Shown here: positions 32,519 to 42,572 of the stretch, piece after piece
How the letters are laid out: every line of letters starts with the position of its first letter
How positions within the stretch are numbered: position 1 is the stretch's first letter
NCBI GenBank assembly: GCA_938004375.1
Contig: CALKWH010000278.1
Span: 5,223-69,222, forward strand
Reading direction: 5' to 3'
Origin: an uncultured Pseudomonadota bacterium
GTDB lineage: Bacteria > Myxococcota_A > Polyangia > HGW-17
Length of the DNA stretch: 64,000 bases
Made by a program: the position numbers and the translations under genes
Notes under the pieces: model-generated
Seen by the model: only the letters and a program-made list of their open reading frames with translations
The model's database searches: none
What the model was told of the DNA's origin: nothing

Positions 32519-35197
32519 ATGAAAACACGCCTGTTCCTCCTGGCCTGTGTCACGTTTTTGCTGGTTCCCCACCTCGCGGGGGCCGATCCTCTGGACAAGG
32601 TGAACGACTCGGTGTCGGCGCTGGACTTCGCCCTCAAGCGGCTCGAGGGCGTCATCGCCTCGGCCACGAAGGTGCAGATGGCGAAGCAGCACGACGACAT
32701 GCAGCGCTTCCTCAACGGCATCTACCTGCTCAAGAACGATCGTCCCCAGGACGCGGCCGCCCTGTTCCTCTCGCTGATCGACCACGCCACCCTGGGCAAG
32801 GAGGCCACGTTCTACCTGAGCGAGGCCATGTTCCTGAGCGCGAACTACCAGGTGGCGTCCGATTACTACTGGATGGTCGTCGAACAGCGCTGGGATCCCG
32901 CGTTCCGTTCCAAGGCCATCAAGCGCCTCCTCGAGATCTCCATCAAGACGCAGAACTACAAGGGTATCGAGAAGCTCGTCGAGCTCGTAGAGCAAATGCC
33001 CGAGTTGAAGGACTCCCCCGAGGTGAACTACGCCCGCGGGAAGTTCGCGTACTACCAGGCATACGAAGAGTTCCAGAAGCCCGCCGGGGAGCGCCGCGAG
33101 GCCTGGGCCCAGGACAAGTTCCTCGAGGCCCTGCGCTTCTTCGACCGGATCGTCCCAGGTCAGGACAAGGACGGCAAACGGACCTTCCCCCAACTTTATC
33201 CCCAGGCCATCTATTTCTCCGGCGCGGTGCTGGTGCGCATGGCCCAGGTGGGCGCCACCTCCTTCGTGCGCGGAGGCAAGACCGTGAACCTGACCCAGTA
33301 CACGACCTCCCTGGGTGAGATGCGCGAGATGCTCATGTTCGAGGCGGTGCGGCGGTTCTCGGTGCTCGCCTCCGATCAGTCCATCCAGAAGTGGCTGCAG
33401 AAGGTGCCCGCCCAGTCCGGCGAGGCCGTCGAGGTCAAGTACTTCGAACCGCGCAACGACGATGAGAAAGAGGTCCAGGCGCTTGCCCGCATGGCCCTGG
33501 GCCGTATCTTCTACGAGCTCGGCGAGACCGGCGAGGCGGTCCGCTGGTACAAACTGATCGGCGACAAGTCCCCGCACTACGAGGACGCGCTGTACGAGAT
33601 GGCCTGGGTGTACGTCCGCGAGGAGGAGGTCATGAAGGCCGCCGAGACGCTGGCCATCATGGAGGTCCGCAACCGCAACAGCGTGTTCCTGCCTCGCGCC
33701 CGCCTCCTGCTGGGGTACCTGCACGTGCGCGGCGAGAAGTGGGCCGACGCCAACCGTGCTTTCTCCGAGACCGCGTCGCGCTACAAGGCCGTGCATCTGC
33801 AGATCCAGGAGCTCATGGAGAAGGAGCTCGACCTCAAGGCCTTCTTCGACCAGATCACGCGCAAGAAGGAGGAGAAGGCGGAAGCCGGCAAGGACGGAGG
33901 CAAGACCGTCTTCCGGCTGCAGTACGCCATCCCCCCCGAGGCGGTCCCCCTGTTCCAGGACGACCAGACGCTCATGAAGGCCGTGCTGGTCACCGAGGAC
34001 ATCACCGGCATCGGGCAGAACCTCGAGCACGCCCGGGACAGCCTGCTGATGATCAAGCGCCGGCTCCAGTCGGCCAGCAAGATCGGCCTGTTCCCGCTCC
34101 TGGCCGACACCCGCACCAAGACCTACGAGATGGAGCTCAAGAACGTCGAGGCCCGCGCGGCCCTGCTCAAGGTCGCCCGGGAGCAGTTCGCCCGCCACGT
34201 GACCGGCAACGTGGTCACCCAGTTGAAGAAGGCCCAGGACGAGCGGCAAAAGCACGAGAAGACCTTGAGCGAGGTGCCCAAGAGCACCGACAGCGTGGCC
34301 ACCCGCCTGGCGGCCAAGCGCAAGGTGTTCGACGAGAAGATCATGGCCGTGGACAACATGATCAAGGACCTGGAGGGCTACCGCCAGTTGGTCTCCGGCA
34401 TGTACGAGTACTACCAGAAGCAGAAGCCCGAGCGTCAGAACCAGCTCAAGCCGCTGCTCACCCAGCTCCACGAGGAGGCCGCCGGCATCGAGGCGGGCCT
34501 CGAGATGGCCCGCCAGATCCGGGCGCGGATCCTCGACGCCAGCCTCACCGTGGGCGTGGACGACGCCGACATGGAGGCCGAGCGCCAGGTGCGTGTCCAG
34601 TACCGCGCCGCCATCGCCGCCGAGTTCGCCGTGTGGTCCAGCCTGCGCGGCCGGCTCTCCAACACGGAGATGGCCCTGTTCGACCGGATGGTCACGATGA
34701 TGCAGAACGCCGACGCCGTGGACCGTCGGCTCGACGACCTGAACAACCGGCTCCAGGCCATGGCCGACGAGCGTCTCACGAAGATCAAGGAAGAGATCGC
34801 CGTGGAGGAGGCCAACCTCAAGGCCTACGAGGTCCAGTACCAGCAGTACAAGCAGCAGTCCGGGCAGATCAACGTCCTGATCACCCGCGACAGCATCCGC
34901 CAGATCGCCCGCCATTTCCACGACGTGGTGGTGGAGTCCGATCTGGGCATCGTCGACGTGAACTGGTCGCTACGCTCCAAGACACGCATGGAGTACAACA
35001 AGCTCAACGACCGGAACAAGCAGATCACCAACGAGATGAGAAACCGGTACCGGGAGGTCGAGGAGCAACTGGTCGAGTTCGAGGATGAGCGGTATCAGGA
35101 TCCGTTCGCCCCTCGGGTCGAACCGAAAGATGGCGAGAAGCCCGGCTCGGGCAAGACCGAGCCCGGCGCTCCCGGGACCGGAGGACAGCCCAAATGA
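32519..35197 (+). CDS. Large periplasmic TPR/coiled-coil protein (892 aa)
   Basis: Signal peptide (1-22, ending HLAGA), then TPR-like helical pairs over about residues 45-440 (FLNGIYLLKNDRPQDAAALF, ALYEMAWVYVREEEVMKAAE, LLLGYLHVRGEKWADANRAF), then long Lys/Glu-rich helices over about 500-830 that look like coiled coil. The tail is Pro/Gly-rich. Such proteins scaffold envelope machines; the layout recalls the periplasmic TPR parts of the M. xanthus Glt complex, but no specific orthologue can be named by eye. The ATG at 32519 has AAGGA ahead of it. It overlaps the next gene by ATGA. Confidence 0.85.
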   Translation: MKTRLFLLACVTFLLVPHLAGADPLDKVNDSVSALDFALKRLEGVIASATKVQMAKQHDDMQRFLNGIYLLKNDRPQDAAALFLSLIDHATLGKEATFYLSEAMFLSANYQVASDYYWMVVEQRWDPAFRSKAIKRLLEISIKTQNYKGIEKLVELVEQMPELKDSPEVNYARGKFAYYQAYEEFQKPAGERREAWAQDKFLEALRFFDRIVPGQDKDGKRTFPQLYPQAIYFSGAVLVRMAQVGATSFVRGGKTVNLTQYTTSLGEMREMLMFEAVRRFSVLASDQSIQKWLQKVPAQSGEAVEVKYFEPRNDDEKEVQALARMALGRIFYELGETGEAVRWYKLIGDKSPHYEDALYEMAWVYVREEEVMKAAETLAIMEVRNRNSVFLPRARLLLGYLHVRGEKWADANRAFSETASRYKAVHLQIQELMEKELDLKAFFDQITRKKEEKAEAGKDGGKTVFRLQYAIPPEAVPLFQDDQTLMKAVLVTEDITGIGQNLEHARDSLLMIKRRLQSASKIGLFPLLADTRTKTYEMELKNVEARAALLKVAREQFARHVTGNVVTQLKKAQDERQKHEKTLSEVPKSTDSVATRLAAKRKVFDEKIMAVDNMIKDLEGYRQLVSGMYEYYQKQKPERQNQLKPLLTQLHEEAAGIEAGLEMARQIRARILDASLTVGVDDADMEAERQVRVQYRAAIAAEFAVWSSLRGRLSNTEMALFDRMVTMMQNADAVDRRLDDLNNRLQAMADERLTKIKEEIAVEEANLKAYEVQYQQYKQQSGQINVLITRDSIRQIARHFHDVVVESDLGIVDVNWSLRSKTRMEYNKLNDRNKQITNEMRNRYREVEEQLVEFEDERYQDPFAPRVEPKDGEKPGSGKTEPGAPGTGGQPK

Positions 35198-38100
35198 GAC
35201 ACCTTGCCCTGAGCCTGATCGCCTTCGCCTTTCCCCTGGTCCTGCCGGGCGCACTCCCGGCGCAGCAGCCCAAGCCCAAGCCGGCCGAGGCCGACATGAC
35301 GCCCCCGAAGGCCCCCGCGCCCGAGCCCGTGGAGCGGCCCGAGGTCCAGAAAGAGATCGACCAGCTCCGCCGGGACTACAATTTATATAAGGAAGGAGTC
35401 GTCCGGTTCGCGGAGACGACGGATTATATGGTGAAGCGCATGAAGAGCAACGAGGAGATGTTCCTGCGCGCCCAGGTGGACCGCGACAGCCGCGCCGCCA
35501 AGGCCAAGGACATCGTCGAGCGCGCCAAGTTGCTCCAGTTGCTCGAGCAACGCCTGGTTCAATACGAAAAGAACCCCGACCCGACCTGGACCCCCGAGTT
35601 GCTCTGGCGCACGGCGGTCATCTATCAGGAGATCGCCGAGGAACTGAACACTTTTTACATCAACCAGGACGAGAAGACCGGCAAGGACGTCTACGAGGAA
35701 GAATACCAGCAGATCATGGCCAAGGCCCGCGAGCTGGCCAAGGGCACGGTGCGGCCGGCCGAGGCCGATCTGGGCATGGAGTTCTACCACAAGAAGGCCG
35801 AGGGCAATCTCCGCAAGCTCGTGGAGCAGTATCCGAAGTTCCGGGACATCGGCTCGGTGCTGCACCTGCTGGCCCGCATGTACGAGCGCCCGCCGTTCTC
35901 CCTCGACGACGAGGAGGGCGTCATGCCCGCCAAGCTCTCCATCGCGTCGGTCTGCGCCAACTGGGGGTTCTCCCCGTTCCGGGACAACCTCAAGGCCTTC
36001 CTCGTGAAGAAGGGCCTCGAGACCATGCCTCTCTCGGCGATGAACGAATACGAGAAGTGGACGATCTCCGATTTTCCCGCCCACCTGCCGTTCGATCCGT
36101 TCGCCTCCTGCCGGCCCATCCAGGGAAACGTGGAGTTTCTCGGCACCGCCTGGGCCACCCTGGGCAAGTATTTGTCCGCCTCCGATTACCGCCTGCAGTT
36201 CCTGGCCGCCGAGACCACCGACCAGGACAAGTTGTACAACCTCGCCATGACCAAGTGGTACAGCTTGTCGGCCTACAAGCAGGCCCTGGGGCCCGAGTTC
36301 CGCACGCTCTCCACCCGGGGCTACGTGGTCTACTTCGCCGGCCTGATGATGTACCAGAACGAGACCAATCCGGCCCTGACGATGAAACTGCTGGATCTGG
36401 TCGTCGCTCTGGGCCAGAACCTGGACGAGAACAGTCCGCATGAAGCGGCCATAAAATATATTGGATTTTTGTTGCAGGAAGAAAAATTTGTCATGGGATC
36501 TGAGAGCGATCCCAACAAGGCCTTCAGTTGGACGGCGCCGTTCCCCGTCACCTGCCAGGACAAGTGTCCGGTCAAGAAACTGGTCGCCTTCTACAAGAAC
36601 CGCGACGCCGAACCCCACGTGAAGCGCATCTGGAAGGGTGTGGCCGACTTCTTCATGGGGTTCGAGGAGAACAAGACCTACCAGCGGTCCGAGGCGGACT
36701 ATGCCTTCGCCTACGAGTTGTACGATTACGTCTTCCGCAAGATGGACGTCGAGGGCGGCTGGCGCTACAACCCCGACAAACCCACGATTTTCTGGAACAT
36801 GATCTCCTTGATCGAGATGCGCATCAAGGGGGTCGAGCGGGAGATCGGCGAGGTGAAGTCCGAGCGTGACAAGAACGTGCTGCGTGAGAGCCTGCGCACG
36901 TGGCAGGACAAGAAGCGCGAGTTGTACGAGTTCGCCGTGAACAAGGTGTTCACCAACGACGAGGTCCAGGAGTACCTGGCCTACCACCAGCGCTTCCTGG
37001 TCGAGAACCAGAAGAAGAACGTCCGCCTGCGCACCGTCTCCATCGACAAACTGCGGGAGGATCTCCTCGGCATCCGCACGTTCGCCCTCATCGACACGGG
37101 CCAGGCGATGATCAAGAAGGCGGCCCAGCTCGGGGATGCCGCCAAGGCCGCCACGGGCGCCGAGAAGACCCAGTTGTCCAAGAAGGCCCTCGAGGAGTTC
37201 CAGAAGGTCGTGGCCTATTACCAGGGTATCATCCGCGACTTCCCCAACTCCTCGCTGCAGTACGACGCCTCGTACATGATCCTGTTCGTCTACCGCGACT
37301 ACATCATCGATCTCTCGGAGTCGGACGCCGCGCGCAAGGAGGCCATCATGGCGACCCTGGACTGGGGTCGCAAGGTGCGCGACTCCCATCTGGGCAGCAA
37401 GTACCAGAAGGAGAGCGCGGCCATCATCTACGAGGTCTACGACAAGAAACTGGACCTCAAGATCCCGCCGCCGCCTTTTGACATCAAGGAAGAGGAGAAG
37501 TTGATCAAGTACGCGGCGAAGGAGCTGGCCCCGGACTTCAAGAACTACGTTCAGGACGCCTTCGAATACATGAAGATCTACCCCAAAAGCGACAACGCAC
37601 CGATCTTCATCAACAACATCGCCAACATCTACCTGCACTACGAGCAGATCACCGAGGCCCGCAAGTACTATTGGCAGATCCTCGAGGCCTATTGCTCCCA
37701 CTCCGTGGCGATCAACGCCTCGCAGATGCTCTTTCTCACGTACAAGTTCCAGCAGGCCGAGCCCGGCACCGAGGCCACCTTCACGGCCGAGCGGGACGCC
37801 GCGATCAAGAAGCTCGAGAAGAACAAGTGCGGCGGCGACAAGGAACACCGCGAGTTGATGTTCATGATCACCGCGCTGGAGTTCAAGGAGCTGGTCAAGA
37901 AGGCCGAGGTCGTGTTCGCCGAGGCCGAGAAGGCCAAGGCCGACGGCAAGAACGATCCCAAGAAGTGGCGCGAGGCGCTGCTCATGTTCCGCCAGCTCGA
38001 GGTCCAGATGAAGGACCGCCGGCCCGACGACAAGGACGCCAACAAGCTCAAGGAGTTCGAGTCCAACCTCTTCGGTGTGTACTGGAAGATCTACACCTGC

Positions 38101-40224
38101 ACCAAGGAGCTGGGGGACTATCCGGGGGCCATCGAGGTCCTGAACAAGAAGATCTACGAGGACGAGACCGGCAAGATGATGGCCAACGCCCACCAGGATG
38201 GCCTGAAGGAGTTCCTGATCTACGAGCTCGCCGAGGCGGCCACGAAGTTCTTCATGGAGGACCTGGCCATGAAGATGTGGCAGGAGCTGACGGTGGTCAA
38301 GCCGGGCGGCTGGCGCATCAAGAAAGAGAAGAAGATCGAGGTCAAGGACGAGAGCTCCTATCGCGTCCTCGCCGAGGAGCGGCTGTTCTGGATCTACAAG
38401 AACGGCGGACCCAAGTTGCACGGCAAGGCGCTGACCCAGGCGGACCGGCTGCTCGAGCTCTTCCGCAAGGCCAAGAAGATGTACAACAAGGAGTTCGAGG
38501 TCTCCGAGGCGGCCCTGCTCAAGGAGCTCGCCCAGAAAATGGGCGTCACCGAGGACGCCGCTCAGAACTACTACAGCGTCTCGAGCATCTGCGAGGGCGG
38601 CCGCTGCAAGGTCATGGTCTCCGACAAGGTCCTCTATTACACCGACGTGGTCTTCAACATGGAGCAGGACCGGATCGCCCAGAAAGGCGACAACGAGGCC
38701 GCCTTCCGCGACATGCTCACCAAGATCGAGGCCTACGAGGCGTTCCTCGACGGCTACGTGCCGCTCGCCAAGGTCAAGACCAAGGAGAACGAGGGCATGT
38801 GGAAGGTCCGCATGGATCTCCTCTATCGCAAGGCCGGCCTGTGGGGGCAGATCCAGGCCGCGCTGGCCAAGAGCCCGGACAAGGCGAAGAAGGCGGGCGA
38901 GGAGTACGCGCGCCTCATCCAGGAGTACAACGATCTGTACGACCAGGGCACCAAGGCCGGCCTGGAGCCGGGCATCCACGTCATCAACCGCGGCAAGGCC
39001 ATCGTGCAGTTCGCCGAGAGCAGCCTGGTGAAGACCTTCGAGAACCCCTTCAAGGAGAAGTCCACCACCGAGATCGACAACTTCGAGAAGATCAAGGTCG
39101 CCTATGATTTGTGGCAGAAGCAGCTTCAGGGCAAGGGCGAGGATCTGCAGAAGCGCGGGACCCAACTCCAGGAGGAACTGCAGAAAAAGCAGGCGGAGTG
39201 TCTCGCCGAGATTCAGGAGCTGCTCAACGCGCTGCAGAAGATCCAGCAGTATCAGGCGAACAACGCTTCCGTGCCCCCCAAGGAGTTGACCGCGGCGGTG
39301 AACACGTACCAGACGCTGAACAAGAAGTACCCCAACTTCATCAAGGATCTGCAGGCCCTCGGAGACGTGAACAAGGCGGTCACCAAGACCATCACCGAGC
39401 GCAAGGACATCGCCGCGCTGATCAAGGAACTGACGGCGCTCTCGGAGGCCGGCCAGAAGATGGGCCCCGAGAACATCAAGAAGTACATCAAGGAGCAGCT
39501 GCCGTTGGCCACCAAGGCCCTGGCCGCCGTCAAGAAGCGCTTCTCCGGCAAGAACATCCCCGAGATCGCCCAGAGCGAGACCATCCTGAAGGGCATCAAA
39601 GCCGACTCCACGGACATCAACGACATCGGCAAGCTCCTCCAGGTCATGAAGATCCTCGCCTGGCTGAGCGTGCTGCAGCCGGCCACCGACACGGTCACGT
39701 CCATGCTGCAGAACGGTCGTTCCATGGACAACCTGGCGCGCAACTACGACTTCTTCAAGAACTACAAGGGGTCCCTTCGCCAGCAGGTGGCGGTTCTCAA
39801 GGGGGAGCTGCTCGCCCTCAAGTTGCGGCTGCTCTACCGCGGGATCAAGGCCTTCTCCGAGGCGCCGTTCACGAGCATGATCGCCCGGGAGGACCTGAAG
39901 AACCCCGCCGAGGTCGCCAAGTCGGGGTGCACGCAGACCAAGGCCGACGAGTTGGAAGATTGCTACCTGGCCTACCGCCGGAAGACCTACTACGAAAGCA
40001 CGTACCGCGTCACCCTCGATGGCCAGAGCCAGGACCTGGCGATCATCCCCCAGGACCGGCTCACCGACGAGTACAACCAGACCTTCACCGCGTTCTACGA
40101 ACTGGTCGAGGCCGAGAAACTGTCCACCGCGAACATCGAGGAGGCCCTGGCCGAGTACCGGGACTTCACGAAGAAGAAGCTGCGCCGCTCGTATCAACCC
40201 GAGGTGGAGCCGCTGTCCCGCTAG
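35194..40224 (+). CDS. Giant periplasmic TPR protein (1676 aa)
   Basis: Signal peptide (1-24, ending GALPAQ), Pro-rich linker, then an all-helical protein of over 1600 residues with many TPR-like pairs (for example FQKVVAYYQGIIRDFPNSSLQY, IFINNIANIYLHYEQITEARKYYW) and Lys-rich helical stretches. A small Cys pair (SSICEGGRCKVMV) lies near residue 1130. No catalytic motif is seen. It is translationally coupled to the 892-residue TPR protein (ATGA) and followed closely by a TPR lipoprotein. Size and placement next to ExbB/ExbD recall the very large TPR proteins AgmK and AgmU of gliding machines; likeness in layout only. Confidence 0.87.
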   Translation: MRHLALSLIAFAFPLVLPGALPAQQPKPKPAEADMTPPKAPAPEPVERPEVQKEIDQLRRDYNLYKEGVVRFAETTDYMVKRMKSNEEMFLRAQVDRDSRAAKAKDIVERAKLLQLLEQRLVQYEKNPDPTWTPELLWRTAVIYQEIAEELNTFYINQDEKTGKDVYEEEYQQIMAKARELAKGTVRPAEADLGMEFYHKKAEGNLRKLVEQYPKFRDIGSVLHLLARMYERPPFSLDDEEGVMPAKLSIASVCANWGFSPFRDNLKAFLVKKGLETMPLSAMNEYEKWTISDFPAHLPFDPFASCRPIQGNVEFLGTAWATLGKYLSASDYRLQFLAAETTDQDKLYNLAMTKWYSLSAYKQALGPEFRTLSTRGYVVYFAGLMMYQNETNPALTMKLLDLVVALGQNLDENSPHEAAIKYIGFLLQEEKFVMGSESDPNKAFSWTAPFPVTCQDKCPVKKLVAFYKNRDAEPHVKRIWKGVADFFMGFEENKTYQRSEADYAFAYELYDYVFRKMDVEGGWRYNPDKPTIFWNMISLIEMRIKGVEREIGEVKSERDKNVLRESLRTWQDKKRELYEFAVNKVFTNDEVQEYLAYHQRFLVENQKKNVRLRTVSIDKLREDLLGIRTFALIDTGQAMIKKAAQLGDAAKAATGAEKTQLSKKALEEFQKVVAYYQGIIRDFPNSSLQYDASYMILFVYRDYIIDLSESDAARKEAIMATLDWGRKVRDSHLGSKYQKESAAIIYEVYDKKLDLKIPPPPFDIKEEEKLIKYAAKELAPDFKNYVQDAFEYMKIYPKSDNAPIFINNIANIYLHYEQITEARKYYWQILEAYCSHSVAINASQMLFLTYKFQQAEPGTEATFTAERDAAIKKLEKNKCGGDKEHRELMFMITALEFKELVKKAEVVFAEAEKAKADGKNDPKKWREALLMFRQLEVQMKDRRPDDKDANKLKEFESNLFGVYWKIYTCTKELGDYPGAIEVLNKKIYEDETGKMMANAHQDGLKEFLIYELAEAATKFFMEDLAMKMWQELTVVKPGGWRIKKEKKIEVKDESSYRVLAEERLFWIYKNGGPKLHGKALTQADRLLELFRKAKKMYNKEFEVSEAALLKELAQKMGVTEDAAQNYYSVSSICEGGRCKVMVSDKVLYYTDVVFNMEQDRIAQKGDNEAAFRDMLTKIEAYEAFLDGYVPLAKVKTKENEGMWKVRMDLLYRKAGLWGQIQAALAKSPDKAKKAGEEYARLIQEYNDLYDQGTKAGLEPGIHVINRGKAIVQFAESSLVKTFENPFKEKSTTEIDNFEKIKVAYDLWQKQLQGKGEDLQKRGTQLQEELQKKQAECLAEIQELLNALQKIQQYQANNASVPPKELTAAVNTYQTLNKKYPNFIKDLQALGDVNKAVTKTITERKDIAALIKELTALSEAGQKMGPENIKKYIKEQLPLATKALAAVKKRFSGKNIPEIAQSETILKGIKADSTDINDIGKLLQVMKILAWLSVLQPATDTVTSMLQNGRSMDNLARNYDFFKNYKGSLRQQVAVLKGELLALKLRLLYRGIKAFSEAPFTSMIAREDLKNPAEVAKSGCTQTKADELEDCYLAYRRKTYYESTYRVTLDGQSQDLAIIPQDRLTDEYNQTFTAFYELVEAEKLSTANIEEALAEYRDFTKKKLRRSYQPEVEPLSR

Positions 40225-40241
40225 CGAAGAGAGGTTCGATC

Positions 40242-41405
40242 ATGAAGTGCTCCTCGAGGACGTTGCGTTTGGCCGTGACCCTGCTGTGGATCGTGTTGTC
40301 CATGGCGCTGGTCGCGGGCTGTTCGAAGAAGAAGAAGACCACCACCGCCACGAAGGATCCGGCCGCCGACAAGAAGGAGGCGTCCGCCTCGAAAGACGAG
40401 GCGGACAGCAAGGGCCAGGACACGAGCCCGGACACCACGCCCGACGGGGCCAAGGATGGCGACACGAGTCCCGACGCCACATCGGACACCCCGGCGGCGG
40501 ACCCGAAGACCGACGCGGACGGGAAGCCGACGGATCCGAAGACCGATGCCCCCGCCCCGCCCCCCAAGGAGCAGTCCGAGGCCGAGAAGCTGCGGGGCAA
40601 GGTGCTCCAGGCGGAGCAGCTCGCGGCGAAGAAGACCGACGAGGCCTACAAGGAGGCGCTGGCGCTGATCACCGAGATCCTCAAGCAGGACTTCGCCAAC
40701 TTCGATGCGCTCCTGGTGATGGCGACGATCCACTATCAGCAGGAGAACCTCGAGAAGATGCGCTCGGTGCTGGACTACATCCTGGGTCTGCACAAGAAGA
40801 ACAACCCGCCCACCGAGCCCGGGCCGCAGTGGCAGTACATGATGGGCAAGTATTATCTCTTCCTCGCCGACAACGCCGAGACCAAGGGCATGAACATCAG
40901 CGCGATTTCTTATCGCAGCCAGGCCGAGAAGTACTTCGGCCATCCCAGCGCGGCCAGCCACCCCGAGGCGCAGTTCGCCCTGGGCGTGCTGCTGCTCGAG
41001 CGCGGCGAGCTCGATCTGGCCATCCCCGCCCTCGAGAAGGCCGAACGCCTCGGAGCCGGGAACGTGCTCAAGAAGGAGTGGCGGCTGCCGCTGAACCTGG
41101 GCGCGGCCTATCTAATGCAAAAGAAGGCCGACGCCGCCCTGACCAAGTTCGAATACGCGCTGACCCTCAACAAGAGCTGCGAGCGGTGCCACTACAACCT
41201 GGCGCTGCTCTTCGTCAGCGTCGAGGAGTTCCCGCAGGTGGGCAAGTACACCGACAAAGAGCGCGCCGACAAGGTCCTCCTGCACGCCAAGGCCTACAAC
41301 GAGTTCCTGAAGAAGAAGAAAAACGTGGACCGCGCGCTGCAGATCCGCATCGACGCGTGGCTCGAACTGGCCAGGGAGCGCCAGGCCGCGAAAGGATCCA
41401 AGTAA
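40242..41405 (+). CDS. TPR lipoprotein of the ExbBD cluster
   Basis: A 387-residue lipoprotein (LVAGC, Cys27). A Lys-rich start and a long Asp/Thr/Pro-rich linker (about 35-110) carry the TPR domain away from the membrane. TPR pairs run over about 120-370 (ALALITEILKQDFANFDALLVMATI, FALGVLLLERGELDLAIPALEKA, LNLGAAYLMQKKADAALTKFEYAL). Lipid anchoring plus TPR is the layout of AglT/GltE-type proteins. It is 17 bases after the giant TPR gene and shares a base with the next start (TAATG). Confidence 0.85.
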   Translation: MKCSSRTLRLAVTLLWIVLSMALVAGCSKKKKTTTATKDPAADKKEASASKDEADSKGQDTSPDTTPDGAKDGDTSPDATSDTPAADPKTDADGKPTDPKTDAPAPPPKEQSEAEKLRGKVLQAEQLAAKKTDEAYKEALALITEILKQDFANFDALLVMATIHYQQENLEKMRSVLDYILGLHKKNNPPTEPGPQWQYMMGKYYLFLADNAETKGMNISAISYRSQAEKYFGHPSAASHPEAQFALGVLLLERGELDLAIPALEKAERLGAGNVLKKEWRLPLNLGAAYLMQKKADAALTKFEYALTLNKSCERCHYNLALLFVSVEEFPQVGKYTDKERADKVLLHAKAYNEFLKKKKNVDRALQIRIDAWLELARERQAAKGSK

Positions 41406-41653
41406 TGAGAATCATTCATCTTTTTCCATTGGTTGTCCTCGCCTGCGCGTGGCTCGCCCCCGTCCCCGCCCAGGGACAGGATCCCAAGACCGGCGGTGGA
41501 GATGTCCTCGAGGTCCAGATCCCGCGTCCGAAGTTCGAGATCTTCAAGGCCTGGGAGTATGGCGGCTTCTGGCGCTGGGATGAAAAAGATCCTCGTTTTT
41601 ACCGGGATTTCCTGAAGAAGATCCACGATTCCCTCGCCACGGGGCCTTTCTGA
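41405..41653 (+). CDS. Small secreted protein of the ExbBD cluster
   Basis: An 82-residue protein with a clean signal peptide (1-25, ending VPAQGQ). The mature part of about 57 residues is aromatic- and Asp-rich (AWEYGGFWRWDEKDPRFYRDF). No family is recognised. Its start shares a base with the stop of the TPR lipoprotein, so it belongs to the same operon. Confidence 0.7.
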   Translation: MRIIHLFPLVVLACAWLAPVPAQGQDPKTGGGDVLEVQIPRPKFEIFKAWEYGGFWRWDEKDPRFYRDFLKKIHDSLATGPF

Positions 41654-41753
41654 TCAAATGCGCAGATTTTCCTTTCCCAAGAGGATTGAAATACGTTATA
41701 AATGCGAGCGCCCGGAGGTTGGGGTCCGGACGTTTTTGAGGAACAGCTGAAAT

Positions 41754-41783
41754 TTGATTGCTTTTTTCGAAAGGTTTTAATAG
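41754..41783 (+). promoter_or_regulatory. Possible promoter ahead of exbB
   Basis: TTGATT (41754-41759) and TAATAG (41778-41783), 18 bases apart, in the 179-base AT-rich gap before the ExbB-like gene. A small hairpin CCGGA / TCCGG followed by T5 at about 41712-41736 could end the upstream transcript. Both are weak matches. Confidence 0.3.
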
Positions 41784-41832
41784 GTTCGTCTCACTTTAAC
41801 CGGGCTTGAGTGCCCTACCGGAGGATACGGAA

Positions 41833-42468
41833 ATGAGTGGTCTTGCAAAGGCATTTGTTGACGGCGGCGAGTTCATGTATGTCATTCTGTTTGCGTCGGC
41901 ATTTGGTATCGCCATCATCATCGAGCGGTCCATCTTCCTTCTGTTCCGCTACAACATCAACGCGGAAGCCTTCATGAGCCAGGTCATGCAGCTCGTCGGG
42001 TCGAACAACATCGACCAGGCGATCAAGCTCTGCAACGCCGCCCCCACGGCCGCGCTGCCCCGCGTCATCAAGGCCGGCCTCACCAAGTACGGTGACGGCG
42101 CCGCCGCCGTGTCCGCCGCGATCGAGGAAGCCAAGCTCGAGATCGCCCCCGAGGTCACCCGCCGCACCCCGGCCCTGCAGGGCGTCGCCAACATCGCGAC
42201 CCTGGTCGGTCTGCTCGGAACCATCATGGGCATGATTCAGGCGTTCGACGCCCTCGGCACGGCCACCCCCGAAAACCGCTCCGCGGTTCTGTCGCACGGC
42301 ATCGCCGTCGCCATGAACACCACGGCCTTCGGTCTGATCGTCGCGGTGCCCTGCCTGACCGCGCACCTGCTGCTGACGGGCTTCACCAAGAAGATCATCG
42401 ACGACGTGGAACTGTACTCCACGAAGCTGGACAACCTGCTGTCCCGGCGCCTGACCCGCGCCCGCTAG
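41833..42468 (+). CDS. MotA/TolQ/ExbB proton-channel protein (AglR-like)
   Basis: A 211-residue inner-membrane protein with three TM helices (about 15-35, 115-140 and 155-180). The family core is the pair of helices around GVANIATLVGLLGTIMGMIQAF and HGIAVAMNTTAFGLIVAVP. With two ExbD-type partners it forms the stator that converts proton flow into mechanical work. A 5' helix and short N-terminus place it with TolQ/ExbB rather than MotA. The start at 41833 has GGAGG eight bases ahead; the frame opens earlier without a ribosome site. Confidence 0.93.
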   Translation: MSGLAKAFVDGGEFMYVILFASAFGIAIIIERSIFLLFRYNINAEAFMSQVMQLVGSNNIDQAIKLCNAAPTAALPRVIKAGLTKYGDGAAAVSAAIEEAKLEIAPEVTRRTPALQGVANIATLVGLLGTIMGMIQAFDALGTATPENRSAVLSHGIAVAMNTTAFGLIVAVPCLTAHLLLTGFTKKIIDDVELYSTKLDNLLSRRLTRAR

Positions 42469-42499
42469 TGGGGGTTTCCAGTCGTTCGTCCACCGGCTG

Positions 42500-42517
42500 G
42501 CGACCCAATAGGGTCGC
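42500..42517 (+). other. Hairpin between exbB and exbD1
   Basis: GCGACCC-AATA-GGGTCGC, a perfect 7-bp stem with a tetraloop, lies 32 bases after the exbB stop. A second small hairpin (GGTTC-GAT-GAACC) follows before the exbD1 ribosome site. No T-run follows, so it is more likely an mRNA-stability or processing element than a terminator. Confidence 0.5.
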
Positions 42518-42572
42518 TTGACCGTCGGATGATAACGGGTTCGATGAACCGCAAGGATCGAGGAGTCCTGTC

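Noticed and set aside
32408-34921. Minus-strand ORF of 837 codons
   Set aside because: Antisense to the 892-residue TPR protein; no start context and a Leu/Gly/Val-heavy product.
35383-40197. Minus-strand ORF of 1604 codons
   Set aside because: Lies fully antisense to the giant TPR gene, which has signal peptide, coupled starts and sensible composition. The antisense frame is open only through codon bias.
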